Below are positions 1 to 10,373 of a DNA stretch of 64,000 nt, in pieces. Both the position numbers and the translations under genes were made by a program. Numbering within the stretch: position 1 is the first letter of the stretch; every line of letters starts with the position of its first letter. The notes under the pieces were generated by a model that worked only from the letters and a program-made list of their open reading frames with translations, was not told where the DNA came from and ran no database searches. Location of the stretch: NCBI GenBank assembly GCA_030844895.1, contig CM061233.1, positions 95,967,499 to 96,031,498 of the forward strand. The letters run 5' to 3'. Source of the stretch: Ambrosia x helenae. Taxonomy: Eukaryota > Streptophyta > Magnoliopsida > Asterales > Asteraceae.

Positions 1-585
1 AGACCCATCTTGACCCGAGCCGACCCATTGACCAACGAACAACCCGAGACCCGAAACCAAAACAAACACGAACTTAACTTGACCCGAGTGACCCGAACCA
101 CCAACCACCCACCTGACTCGGGCCGAGCCCAACCTGAGCCCAACCGCCGCCGCCTGCGAAAGCTGTCATCACAGCCACGAACCTCTAGCCGAAAGCCCCG
201 AAGAACCGACGCCCTGAACCACCAAACCCGGCCACTCTAACCTGCACCCGAGCCCTCACCACCAAGATACACCACCACCATGAACTCACCAAACCAAACC
301 CCTAAACCAGACCCGCCGTCGCCGCCGCCTTCTGCAACCACCACCTCCGGTACCCACAACCCAACCAACAACCATCACCGGCCCCTTCGACAACCACCAA
401 CCCCCCCCCCCCCCCTCTTAACTTCACCGAGCCACCACAACTCGAGTCCCAAACCCGATCAGAACCCAAACCAAACCCAACCCGGCCCCTGTGGGTTTTC
501 CGAGCCACCACGCCGCCGCCACCACCCCCATGGTGGCCGGCCGGCTTCTGAAACAGAGGGGAGGAGGAGAGGGGGACAAGGGAGA

Positions 586-674
586 TGAAGAGAGAGAGTA
601 AAGAGAGAGAGAAAGAGCTCGTGAGAGAGAGAGAGAGAGTTTTAGAGAGAGAGTAGAGAGAGAGAGAGAGAGGG
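586..674. repeat. (GA)n microsatellite
   Basis: Imperfect run of GA dinucleotides with short interruptions. On the minus strand it forms the CT-rich leader directly downstream of the TATA box at 717-725. Confidence 0.9.
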
Positions 675-716
675 TAGCGGCTGCAGAAAAATGGGAAGGA
701 AGAAGAAGAATATTAG

Positions 717-747
717 CTTTTATAGTTAGGGTTAGGGTTAGGTAGGT
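717..747 (-). promoter_or_regulatory. LTR core promoter with telo-box-like repeat
   Basis: Minus-strand CTATAAAAG lies at 717-725. Immediately upstream, in minus-strand sense, is an AACCCTAACCCTAAC-like run (726-741). Telo-box motifs next to TATA boxes are known in plant promoters. Only about two units are present, so this is not a telomere. Confidence 0.5.
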
Positions 748-1058
748 GTATACCGCGTATCGAACCTGTTTTAAAACGTAAACGCCTCGGTTTCTATTCT
801 AGGCCCGCTAATAAATTATAAAAAGTAGTCGGTTTTGTTCGAAATACAAAACCGAGCATAAATATAATTACTTTCGACGTCCGACGCGTGTTTTCAGAAC
901 ACGCGTTTAAATCGCGTTAAGTTAACCGGTCATAGTTTCGATCATAAAAACAGTCAGTAAACTTCCGAAACTTAATAATTAGAAATATTTAAAATAAATA
1001 TTTAATTTTTAATAATAAAAATCACGTCGGTATAGATCGGAAATTGCCGGGTGTCACA

Positions 1059-2407
1059 GCCCGGCTCCCAGCCGACGGGTGGGGTCTGTCAGTCCCAATA
1101 GATCTATCCACATTTCCCCCGTTATGCTATCCAGCATATTCATGGTTTCCCCGGGACTTTATGTATCGTATAGTACAAATGAATTTAGCACTAGTATAAC
1201 ATGATAATTTATGAAATATGTATAAAGCACGTGTCTCCCCCGAAATGTAAAAACGTAAAGTGGGGCCGTGAAACTCACCTGATACTGCTTTCCCTCTAAG
1301 ATAAGTAAACCTGCTCAATAGATGGCACCAAATACCGGTGACCTATCATGACGAGCGTATAAGGTGTTAGACTAACAACCCGTAGGTTGATTAGTCCCCA
1401 ACAGTCCAGACCATAACCGTGTACATTTGAAATAATGTTTAAACGTTTAACCGACCACACTAGACAAGACCCGACATCCCATTGGTGACCCGACATCCCA
1501 CGTGTTAGCCGAAAGCAAGATATCATGCAACATATGCAATTAAACACTTAGCATGCGCGAAAATTCACTAAGTCTAGCATAACGCCCAATTAATGCACAA
1601 ACGAGTCCAAACATGTGTTACTAAGTCATTGGACACGTCACTGGGTCTCTTACATGTTCCTAGGTGTCAATCCTTGTTTCGGGATGTTAAAATATACATA
1701 CAACAACATTACACACGATTAGGAGTCAAACATGCAATTAGGAAAAGTCAACTGGTGATTAGGAGAGTCAAACTGGCGATTAGGATTGTATTTGCCAGAC
1801 ATACTCGTGATTGGGCTCCCAATCGCCTATAGTTCATGCGATTGGGGGCCAATCGCCCTTAATACAGGCGAATAGAACTCCCTATTCGCCCCTACTGCAC
1901 TGTGCCGCCTTTTTGCGCGTTTAACCCTCCAAATCAGATCCAAAACGTGCGGAAACACCCAATATCAAACCCAAAACATTATTCCAACTATTTCAAGCAA
2001 AAAACCCCAATTTATCATCGTCCTAACCGTCCCGAATGCAAGCATTTTCCCAAAATAACCTAACTAGCATGTAAACATCACATCAACATGCAAAACTTAC
2101 CCTAAATAGCAAATATCCAGATTTCATCACATAACAACGTTGTCCGACATTATCCTGCTGTTCTATCATCATCATCCTAGAGTGAACCCTAACCTTAAAC
2201 AATCAACAAAACACAACATATCATCATCAATCCTTCATAATCATTCAAACGGGTCAAAACGCCTAATATATATATTACACATCTATGGACCTTCAAACTC
2301 CTAGGTTAACATCATATGAACTCATTTAGATCAGAAACATATTAATAATACAATAACAACCATGTTTAAACGATAAAAATCCTATCTTGCATGAATACAC
2401 CACATAT
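1059..2407 (-). mobile_element. LTR A, left part (Tekay-type LTR, truncated)
   Basis: Homologous in inverted orientation to 54192-56278 (LTR B) and more distantly to the Gypsy 1 LTRs; for example the TCCCAATAG block near 1095 matches 32481, and the CCGGGACTT block near 1150 matches 32538. The expected other LTR end is missing: sequence starts abruptly at 1059 against the 1-1058 LTR. It is split by Copia A at 2408 and resumes at 13785. Short ORFs here (1127-1832) match LTR B on the other strand only because both are LTR DNA. Motifs of the gcgattag/ctaatcgc type occur near 1770-1890. Confidence 0.8.
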
Positions 2408-3095
2408 TGTTGGATCAGTATTGCTCTTTGTATGAACTTGGTAGTGAACACTTAAGTGTTTAGCAAGTTCTTTATCAGTTTTAGCACAACGGAATGTTTT
2501 AAGTTAAAGCTACACTTATCAACATGAGTTATTACTCCCCCTGGATGTTTGAGAAAACTAAAGACAAGTATTTAATGAGAATCTAAGTATTGAATGAGAA
2601 TGAATACTTAAACAGATTCTCAGTAAATGAAATGGAAATAACAGTGATAAGCTTTGAAAGATTTCTGTATTAAAAATCAATGTCTAAAATAGAGGGATGA
2701 ACCCATCTATTTATAGACTTTACATATACATGAACCTTGCCAAAAAGCAAGTTCAGAAACAAGTTGCAACAAGTTGCAATCTTGGAACTCGTACAAAAAG
2801 TTAAAGTAATACTAAACTAATAAACTACTGAAACATAAGGCGGTGGAAAGATTCTTGAACAAGTGCTGATGAATGACAAACTACTGATGAGTAGTTTGTC
2901 TTCAGTAGTTCTTCAGTGAACTGTCTGGTTTGAACTTCAGAACTTCTGATGCATTTCTTCTTCAGTATTTGTAGAATCCTTCTTCAGTACTTTTGTCTTC
3001 TTTCTTCAGTAGTTCTATACTTAGAATATTTTTGACAGAAGTGAATTAGACTTAGGTTTCCAAAAGTGGTTTCACCAATCCTCTTTGTCCTAACA
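2408..3095 (-). repeat. Copia A 3' LTR
   Basis: 688 bp, matching 13092-13779 with about 11 substitutions by eye. On the minus strand the TATA box TATAAATA is at 2708-2715. Upstream of it are an 11-bp-arm palindrome (2875-2900) and several cttcagtag-type motifs. A purine-tract-like segment (minus CATCCAGGGGGAGT) lies at about 2534-2547 inside the LTR. Confidence 0.95.
2875..2900. repeat. 26-bp palindrome in Copia A LTR U3
   Basis: Perfect inverted repeat with arms GACAAACTACT and AGTAGTTTGTC around the loop gatg. The second LTR has it at 13559-13584 with loop gata. It lies about 160 bp upstream of the TATA box in element orientation. Confidence 0.9.
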
Positions 3096-3112
3096 ATCTC
3101 CCCCTGGATTGA
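3096..3112 (-). other. Copia A polypurine tract
   Basis: On the minus strand, CCAGGGGGAGAT lies directly before the 3' LTR start at 3095. This is the usual position of the plus-strand primer for reverse transcription. Confidence 0.85.
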
Positions 3113-3137
3113 TGAAGCCAAAACCTTTCTAATTCCT

Positions 3138-6100
3138 TTATTGTCTTCTTCTGTCATTGACAATTTTCCAAATTTCCTTGAACATGGAATTCTTCAGTTG
3201 ATTTAGCTGCTCATCAGTGAGAGATCCTCTTTGGGGTTCAAGATGTTGGATTGTAAGCAGGTCCTGAGTTGATAGTTTCTTCAGTTCATTTATCGACTTG
3301 TAGGCCTTGCTTGTGAGGTCTCTTCTTGTCACTAATACTGAGTTGTCATCAGTAAAGGACCATCTGGTGATCAGCACCATAGACTTGTCAAAGTCTGAAG
3401 TATAGGGAACCATGCTGGTCCCTTGGGAATTCCTGAGTGTTGGATGTTTTCACTTTCAGTGACTCTCAGGTGGGATTCACTTCTTTCTTCTTGTTGCATC
3501 ACATCAGGTAGTTGGAAAGTTGGTAAGTGATGTTCAGTAACTACCTTAGTGTGCAGTTTGTCTTTGATGGTCTTCTAGATTTGGTAGGCAAATGTAGAAG
3601 GATCCCTGAACTGTGTTAACAGAGGCTTTTCTTCAATATCAAAGTCTGAATGGACTACTGTGTTTCCTTCTTGTAGTACCATCTTGAAGTCAGTCTTTGT
3701 ATTGTCCTCTGTCTTCTTTTTCTTTGTAGCAGGTCTTGTAACACTAGAAGTTCTAACTACTGAAGTTGATACTTCAGAAGTTTTGAACTTCTCTGGATTA
3801 GCAGCCTTGGCAGCCTTGTACTTCTTGTATGTGTCTAGTAGTCTTTCTTCTTTCCATCTTGACACAGAGGCTTTTGAACCATAGTTATTTGCTACCAGTT
3901 CTTCAATCATTTGGGCTCTCTTGGCTTTCCCATCTTTGTTTATTGCAAGTTTGTCTGCAACAAGTTGAGCTCTTCTTGTCAGCTCATCCATGGAGAGTCC
4001 TTTCAGTGAAAAGGCTTTAGTCTTGCTGTTCTTTGTAATGTAAGACACCAGTTGTTGTCTTTTGTCTTCTTCAGCAATTTTTTCAAGGTTAGCCTGCCTT
4101 TGTAACTCTGCTTCATAAGCCTGTAATTTTTCATTGAGGCTTAAGTTTAAGTCATCCCTTGCTTCCAAAGTATTCCATACCTGATCTTCCTTGGCTTTTC
4201 TTTGGGCTGCAACTAAACTCTTCTCAAGAAGTTCCTTTGATTCAGAGATTGGAGAAGGGTTTAGTACAGTCATTGTGGTAGTGGTAATTGTAGGCCTTGG
4301 AACAGGAGTTGGTTGAGTTTGTTCAATTGGTTTGGAAGGTTGTTCTATTGGTTGTATATTGGAAGTGTTAACTTCTGATGTGTTGACAACTACTGAAGGT
4401 TTGTCAACTACTGAAGGATTGTCTTCAGTACTTTCTGAGTCATCATCAGAACTTTCATCAGCATCAGAATTTTCTTCATTATGGCCTTGGGATGTTTCAG
4501 CTTCTTCAATTTCTTTTTCAGAGACACCAAATTGTTGAGCCAGTTTTTGTCTTCTGGCTTTGTCTTTGAGTTCTCTTTCTTGGAGAGCCACTCTTGCTCT
4601 TATTCTGGCTTCGAATGACTCCCTTGGTTCCTTAGTTTTCTCCCCCTTTTTGGATTCATCAAGTTTGAGTTTGGAAGGTTGAGAGAAAGTAACAGTGAGA
4701 ATGGCGATCTGTTTTGAATTGTGGTCAATTTTGTTGGACAGATCGTTCATTTTTGTCTTGATCACTTCAAATTGGTTCTTGACTGACAGCTCCAAAGCAG
4801 CTGTGTAGGTTCTGAAGTGATTGGTTATAAGTGTGTTCATCATATGGTATAAGGGACCATCTGGGCTGCATAGTTGGTTCAAGTCTATGCTTGTTGACCC
4901 AGGGAATTGGGTAGGCATTTGTAGTGAGGGGTGTGTTTTGGGGTGATCTTCTTGTTGTACAGAAGATGCCACTTTAGGGGAATCAGGGATCAAGTGGACT
5001 TTAACCTGATCTGGTGTGACCAGCTCTTTGAGCTTAGATACACCAGGTGCAGGACCTTCACTAGTAGCCGTCAATTCAATGTTTGGTTGTGAATCATCAT
5101 CCAAATCAATGGAATCATCTGAATCCCTGATTACATCCTCAATGAGGACAGTATCAGTTACATCATGAGCTGAGCCCAACTCAGTTGTCTCATGTACCTC
5201 TTTTTCTTGGTTCAGAGGATTTCCTACCTCAGGCATTAAGCCTTCATCAGTAGTTGCCACAAATGAGGTCTTAGCAATGTTACTTCTTTCCTCAGATCCA
5301 CCACTGGGTGGTATGTGAGTAGTAGCAGCCTCAAATGTACCTAGAGTTTCTAAGTTTGGGCTTAGAGACCCTGGTTCATCCTCATCTCTTGGATTAGGGC
5401 TTTGAGTGTCCACATCCATGTCAAGTTCTGAAGCTATGTCCCCTGTTTGATGTGGTTGTTGGGGACTGACATGTTCGGATGGGATTCTCTCTTTTAGCCC
5501 AGAGATAAGCTTGGCAATTTCAATTTCTGGTTCAGAAGTTTGGGGTGCTGGTTCAGTAGTTTGGACTATGGGTTCAGCAGTTTCAAAAGAAGGGTCTATT
5601 GGGATTGTTTTCTTGAATTTCTTTCTTTTGAAAAGGATTGTTATTGGTGCTCTTGGTGGGGTTTGAGATGGATGAGACTGAGAGGATGTTTCAATCACAT
5701 CTTTATCAAGTGCAGATTGCACATTAGCAAGTTCAGGCATCTCAACCTCCTGAACTGCCTTTCTTTTTGTGTTGGTGGGTTTTTGTTTTTGTTGCTTGGG
5801 TTTCTTGGCCTTTGGGGGTGAAGGTTTGGAAGATGAGGGTTCCATGGGGACTGTTTCTGGTTCCCCTTGGTCATCTTCTGGCCAGGCAGCCGGTTTGTTG
5901 TGCCTTGAGTATGCTTGTGAGGACAAAGGGTTTAAAGTTGTAGTTTTACCCACAAGCACCTCTTCTCCAAGTTCTTTTATTATGCATTGCATAATAAATC
6001 TTGGGTACAACAAAAACTTCTTTTTAGTATTGAAATGATGTAACACCAACTCATTAAAGAAAAGTGATGATGCCCTGAATTTTGTTTCATTCACTATGGA

Positions 6101-6589
6101 ATGAAAAATAGGTTGAAAAGTTAAGGGCATCTGATCATAAGATCCAGTTTTTGGACTCAAACACATAATAATATAATGAAACAACAGTTTATACTTTGGT
6201 TCAAAATATTTCTTAAAAATTGTAGCATGTGAGAGAGTACCTTGGTAACCACACTCTGTCATGGTTAAGTGAATCTCAGAGTTTGGAAATTGGTCTGGGG
6301 GGTTTACATCATCCAAACCCAGCCTAATCGCCAAAGTAGCCGGTGTGATTGCCATTCTTCTCCCTTGGATGGTTGAGTTGAGGGAGATCACTTTGTCGTT
6401 CACCGTCACCGTCTCTGCGTTTGCCCAAAACTCATTTAGAGTTTCAGTGTGGATTGGAGGGTCGATGGTGAGGGCGGTGAAGTATTGGGATTTGACGACC
6501 AAATCAATGATTTCGTCGTATTGGGACCAGGCTTCAAGTTTTTCGAAGTAGCCTCTTTGATTGTGTCCCTGTTTCAGTATTAGAGCCAT
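3138..6589 (-). pseudogene. Copia A third ORF (so-called env-like), broken near its C end
   Basis: Starts at ATG 6589-6587, about 455 bp after the end of pol, and is open for 1004 codons to an in-frame TAG at 3575-3577. The frame continues downstream, then shifts near 3415 to reach a stop at 3138. Residues 1-215 look globular, with EFWANA (53-58) and IQGRRM (74-79). These align with EFWSNA and IQGQRV in the third ORF of Copia B, and both end the domain in LLYPRF. This resembles the domain found in plant transposon and Sirevirus third ORFs; the family assignment is inference. Residues 230-590 are Ser/Pro/Glu/Asp-rich, 600-660 look coiled-coil, and the rest is highly charged. I see no signal peptide or membrane segment, so an envelope role is not supported. 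The 5' leader is CT-rich like an ordinary UTR. Confidence 0.8.
4636..4653 (-). other. Internal polypurine-tract-like site in Copia A
   Basis: On the minus strand this reads AAAAAGGGGGAGAAAA inside the third ORF. It shares the AGGGGGAG core with the genuine tract at 3096. It could serve as a second plus-strand priming site; function is inferred. Confidence 0.4.
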
Positions 6590-7044
6590 GTGGTTTGTGT
6601 GTGTGTGGATCGAACAGTGCTTTTGCAGGTTTAGGTCTTGAGAGTGTTTTGTGAGAGAGATGGAGGGAATTTTTGCTTTTTGAAAGGATAAGTGTTGGAA
6701 AAGGTATTTATCAGAAGTTTATAACCGCCTAGGTCAAACTTCTGATGTGGGAAAAGTCTGATTTACCCTTTTTGACCAAACTGCTGATGAAGAACAATTA
6801 TCATCAGTAGTTCCCACTTTCTCTTCAGTAGTTTGTTAACAACTGATGAGAATGTTTTATAAATACTTTATTCATAACTTCTGAAGGTTATTTTATCAGA
6901 AGTTAATCATTTTTTAGAAAATATTCCCATACTGATGTTTTGTTCATCAGTAGTTTCTCTCTTTTTGTTTTTCAGAAGTTTTCAGACTTAAAAACAGATG
7001 TAAGTGAAAAATGAAAATATGTGCAGAAAAATAAAAAGAAACAC

Positions 7045-10000
7045 TTACAAATTTAGCATCCCAAGCATGGATACTAACTTCTGAAATGTTGATGTGTCAA
7101 GGGGTTTAGTGAATATGTCAGCTATTTGATTAGCTGTTGCTACATGTTTCACTTCAATCTTGCCTTTTTCATAGCAATCTCTTATGAAATGATACCTGAT
7201 TTCAATATGTTTAGTTTTTGAAAACTGAACAGGATTTTGAATGATGCTAATGGCAGATTTGCTGTCTACAAGCAATGGTGTCTTGGTCTCTTTGATTCCA
7301 TAATCAAGAAGTTGATACTGGAGCCATTGTATCTGTGATGTACAACTTGCAGCTGCAATGTATTCAGCTTCAGCAGTTGAAGTTGCAACAGATGTTTGTT
7401 TCTTTGATTGCCAGGACACTAGACAGTTTCCCAAGAATTGACAACCCCCAGATGTTGATTTTCTTGACATTTTACACCCTGCATAGTCACTATCTGAAAA
7501 AGCTGATAACTTGGTATTGCTTGAAGCAGGATACCAAATTCCAAGTGTTGGAGTTCCTTTCAGATATCTGAAGATTCTTTTGACTGCAATGAGGTGTGAT
7601 TCCCTAGGAGCTGATTGATATCTAGCACAGACACATGTTGAAAACATAATATCTGGTCTAGAAGCAATTAGATATAAAAGGGAACCTATCATACATCTAT
7701 ACATGGTTTGATCAACCTGTTTTCCTTGATCATCTGGTTCAACTTGTGTGGTTGGTGTCATGGGAGAGGAACATGATTTACAGTCTTGTAAAGAAAATTT
7801 GTTCAATAATTCTTTAACATATTTTGATTGATGTATAAAAGTTCCATTTGTTTGTTGTTTAATCTGCAGTCCCAGAAAGTACTGCAGTTCTCCCATTGTA
7901 CTCATCTCAAATTTTGATTGCATGAGTTTCTTAAATTCATCACACAGTTTTGTGTTTGTTGAACCAAATATGATATCATCAACATATATTTGAACAAGTA
8001 AGACATGATTTCCAACATGTTTTGTGAAAAGAGTTTTATCAATGGAGCCTCTTGTGAAGTTATTTTTGAGCAAAAAGTTAGAAAGTGTTTCATACCAGGC
8101 TCTTGGAGCCTGTTTGAGCCCATAAAGAGCTTTGTCTAGCTTGTACACCCACTCAGGATGAGAAGGATCCTCAAACCCAGGTGGCTGACAGACATACACT
8201 TCCTCTTTTATTTTTCCATACAAAAATGCACTTTTAACGTCCATTTGAAAAACTTTGATTTTGTTGGAAATGGCATAGGCCAGAAATAACCTGATGGCTT
8301 CAAGCCTTGCAACTGGAGCAAAGGTTTCATCATAATCAATTCCTTCTTCTTGAGAGTAACCTTGTACTACCAGTCTTGCCTTGTTCTTTATAATCATACC
8401 AGCCTCATCTTGTTTGTTCCTAAAAACCCATCTTGTGCCAATTGGTTGCTTGTTTGGTGGTAAGGGACAGATTTCCCAAACCTGTTGCTTTTTGAATTGA
8501 AGCAACTCATCTTGCATGGCTTGCACCCAATTGTTGTCTTTGAGGGCTTCTTGGTACTTTTTAGGTTCCAACTGAGAAATGAATGCTGAGAAGAGCAAAA
8601 GTTGGAAAGCTGGTTTCTTGTAAGAACACCTGATGCAATATCACCCATGATTTGTTCAAGTGGATGATCTTTGTGTTCAATCAGTTGTTGTAAACCACTG
8701 ACAGGTGTAGGTGGCTCTTGTACTTCATCAAACAAACCACTGAGGTTTATAATGTCTGGTTCAACAGTTTCAGTGTCTTCAGTAGTTGTAGGTGCTGAAG
8801 CAGATGTTTGAGTTTGTACATCAGCAGTTGTTGAATCAGAAGTTTGTGAAACTTCTGATGGTTTGGAAGTTGACTTAATGACTGTATTAGGAGTCCATGG
8901 TGCTGGATCCTCATCATCAAACCTTTGATCACCATAATAAGTAGGTTTAGATGAAGTAACAGTCTTTTCAGGTCCAAAATGGAAGCTGTCAAGGTCAAAA
9001 AGTTCAGCAGGATGTGCTGGAATAAGAGTGTGTTTTGACTCATTGAACTTGACATTCAGTGTTTCTTCTACTATCCTGGTTCTTGAGTTAAAAACCTTGT
9101 AGGCTTTTCTAGTGGAAGAGTAACCAAGAAAGTAACCTGAATCAACTTTAGCAGCAAACTTTGAAATAGAGTCTTTAATGTTTAGAATGAAACATTGACA
9201 TCCAAAAGCCCTGAAAAAGGAGATAAGGGGCTTTATGCCATGAAGAACTTCATAGGCAGTCTTGGAGTGTCTCTTGTTGACAAGGACTCTATTTTGAACA
9301 TAACATGCAGTGTTAACTGCTTCAGCCCAGAAATACAATGGTAGGCCTGAATCAGCTAACATAGTTCTTGCTGCTTCAATCAGTGTTCTGTTCTTCCTTT
9401 CTACCACACCATTTTGTTCAGGAGTTCTGGGAACACTGAATTGTCTAATAATCCCTTTAGACAAACAGAATTCATCCAGAGTTTTGTTCCTGAACTCTGT
9501 CCCATTATCACTTCTAATGGTTTTGACAGATAGAGAATATTGTTTCTCTACTTGTAGAATGAAGAACTTGATGATTTCAGCTGCCTCATCCTTGGAAATA
9601 AGAAGAATACCCATGTGAATCTTGAATAGTCATCAATGATGACCAAGCAGTACTTCTTCTTACCAAGGCTCATGATTTTTACAGGCCCAAATAAGTCCAT
9701 ATGGAGTAGTTGAAGACATGCAGTTGTTTTTGATTCTTCAATAGACTTATAGGAGGACTTATGCTGTTTTCCCTTTAAACAGGATACACAGTGTTCTTGA
9801 CACTGGTATACTTTCAAGGGTAGACCTCTGACCAAGCCCATTTTTGTGACTTTATTTATGGTTTTAAAATTCACATGGCCAAGTCTCCTGTGCCAGAGAT
9901 CAGTCTCTGAAGTTGATGCCTTTGAGAAGAAACAGGCAGTGTTGTTCAGTACTTTGTCCTTTTCAATGTCCACTGCATAGACATTGCCACATCTTTTGGC

Positions 10001-10354
10001 TATCAACAAAGTATGATCTTCAATGATCTTCTCTATCAACTTCTGGCCTTCTGGTGATATGATCTTGCATGCTGTCTTTTTGAAAAAGGAAGAATATCCT
10101 TTATCACACATTTGAGACACACTTAGCAAGTTGTACTCAAGGTTTTCAACCAGATTGACCTTGTCAAACTGTATTTTTCCAGAGGAGACATTGCCATGTC
10201 CTAGCACATATCCCTTAGCATTGTTCCCAAAGGATACAGATCCTTCTCTTTGACTGATAAAATTGTTTATCAGGTATCTGCATCCTGTCATGTGCATTGA
10301 GCCTCCACTGTCAACATACCAAATGCTATTTAAGCCTCTGGAAACTCTCTGCAC
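7045..10354 (-). pseudogene. pol: Copia A pol (protease, integrase, RT, RNase H), two frameshifts
   Basis: Follows gag in another frame and lacks an ATG at its start; it opens with GTG CAG at a splice-acceptor-like site. Aspartic protease: WYVDSGGS. Integrase: zinc-binding WHRRLGH with CVSC, catalytic Asp in the IIDDYSRF segment, Asp in IRSDNGTEF, Glu in EQNGVVERKN. Reverse transcriptase: YVDDIIFGS. RNase H: SDSDYAGC and STAEAEY. A one-base shift near 9612 breaks the integrase between its first and second catalytic residues; another near 8595 separates integrase from RT. The RT/RNase H block (8598-7045, 517 codons) is intact. Acts in virus-like particles to copy RNA into DNA and integrate it; this copy could not make the whole polyprotein without frameshifting. 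Confidence 0.95.
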
Positions 10355-10373
10355 AAAATAGCAAATTAGTTAG
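10346..10373 (-). promoter_or_regulatory. Splice-acceptor-like gag-pol junction of Copia A
   Basis: Minus strand: CTAAC overlaps the gag stop codon (TAA at 10368-10366). A T-rich stretch and GTGCAG follow, the AG ending at 10349, about 21 nt after the branch-point-like A. Pol reads on directly from the CAG. Copia B has the same arrangement at 24018-24045. Splicing is inferred. Confidence 0.5.

Larger units (their letters stand above)
1..1058 (-). mobile_element. Partial LTR of a Gypsy-type element (window edge)
   Basis: Read on the minus strand this begins at 1058 with TGTGACACCCGGC, the same LTR tip as the Tekay-type LTRs ending at 34650 and 59028, and runs off the window at base 1. An AT-rich stretch (about 820-1030) is followed on the minus strand by CTATAAAAG (717-725), a good TATA box, then by a CT-rich leader and a GC-rich segment. 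The order U3, TATA, CT-rich transcribed part fits an LTR promoter. Short ORFs in the GC-rich part (10-588) are low-complexity Pro/Arg/Thr frames and I do not regard them as genes. The element adjoins the truncated LTR A at 1058/1059, so it probably inserted there or recombined with it. Confidence 0.6.

Noticed and set aside
10..588. ORFs in the GC-rich left edge
   Set aside because: Low-complexity Pro/Thr/Arg frames open in several frames at once, inside an LTR.
725..747. Telomere repeat
   Set aside because: Only about two TTAGGG-like units next to a TATA box; fits a promoter telo-box, not a chromosome end.
3660..6551. Plus-strand ORFs opposite the Copia A third ORF
   Set aside because: Shadow frames of the long minus-strand ORF, hydrophobic only because the sense strand is Lys/Glu-rich.
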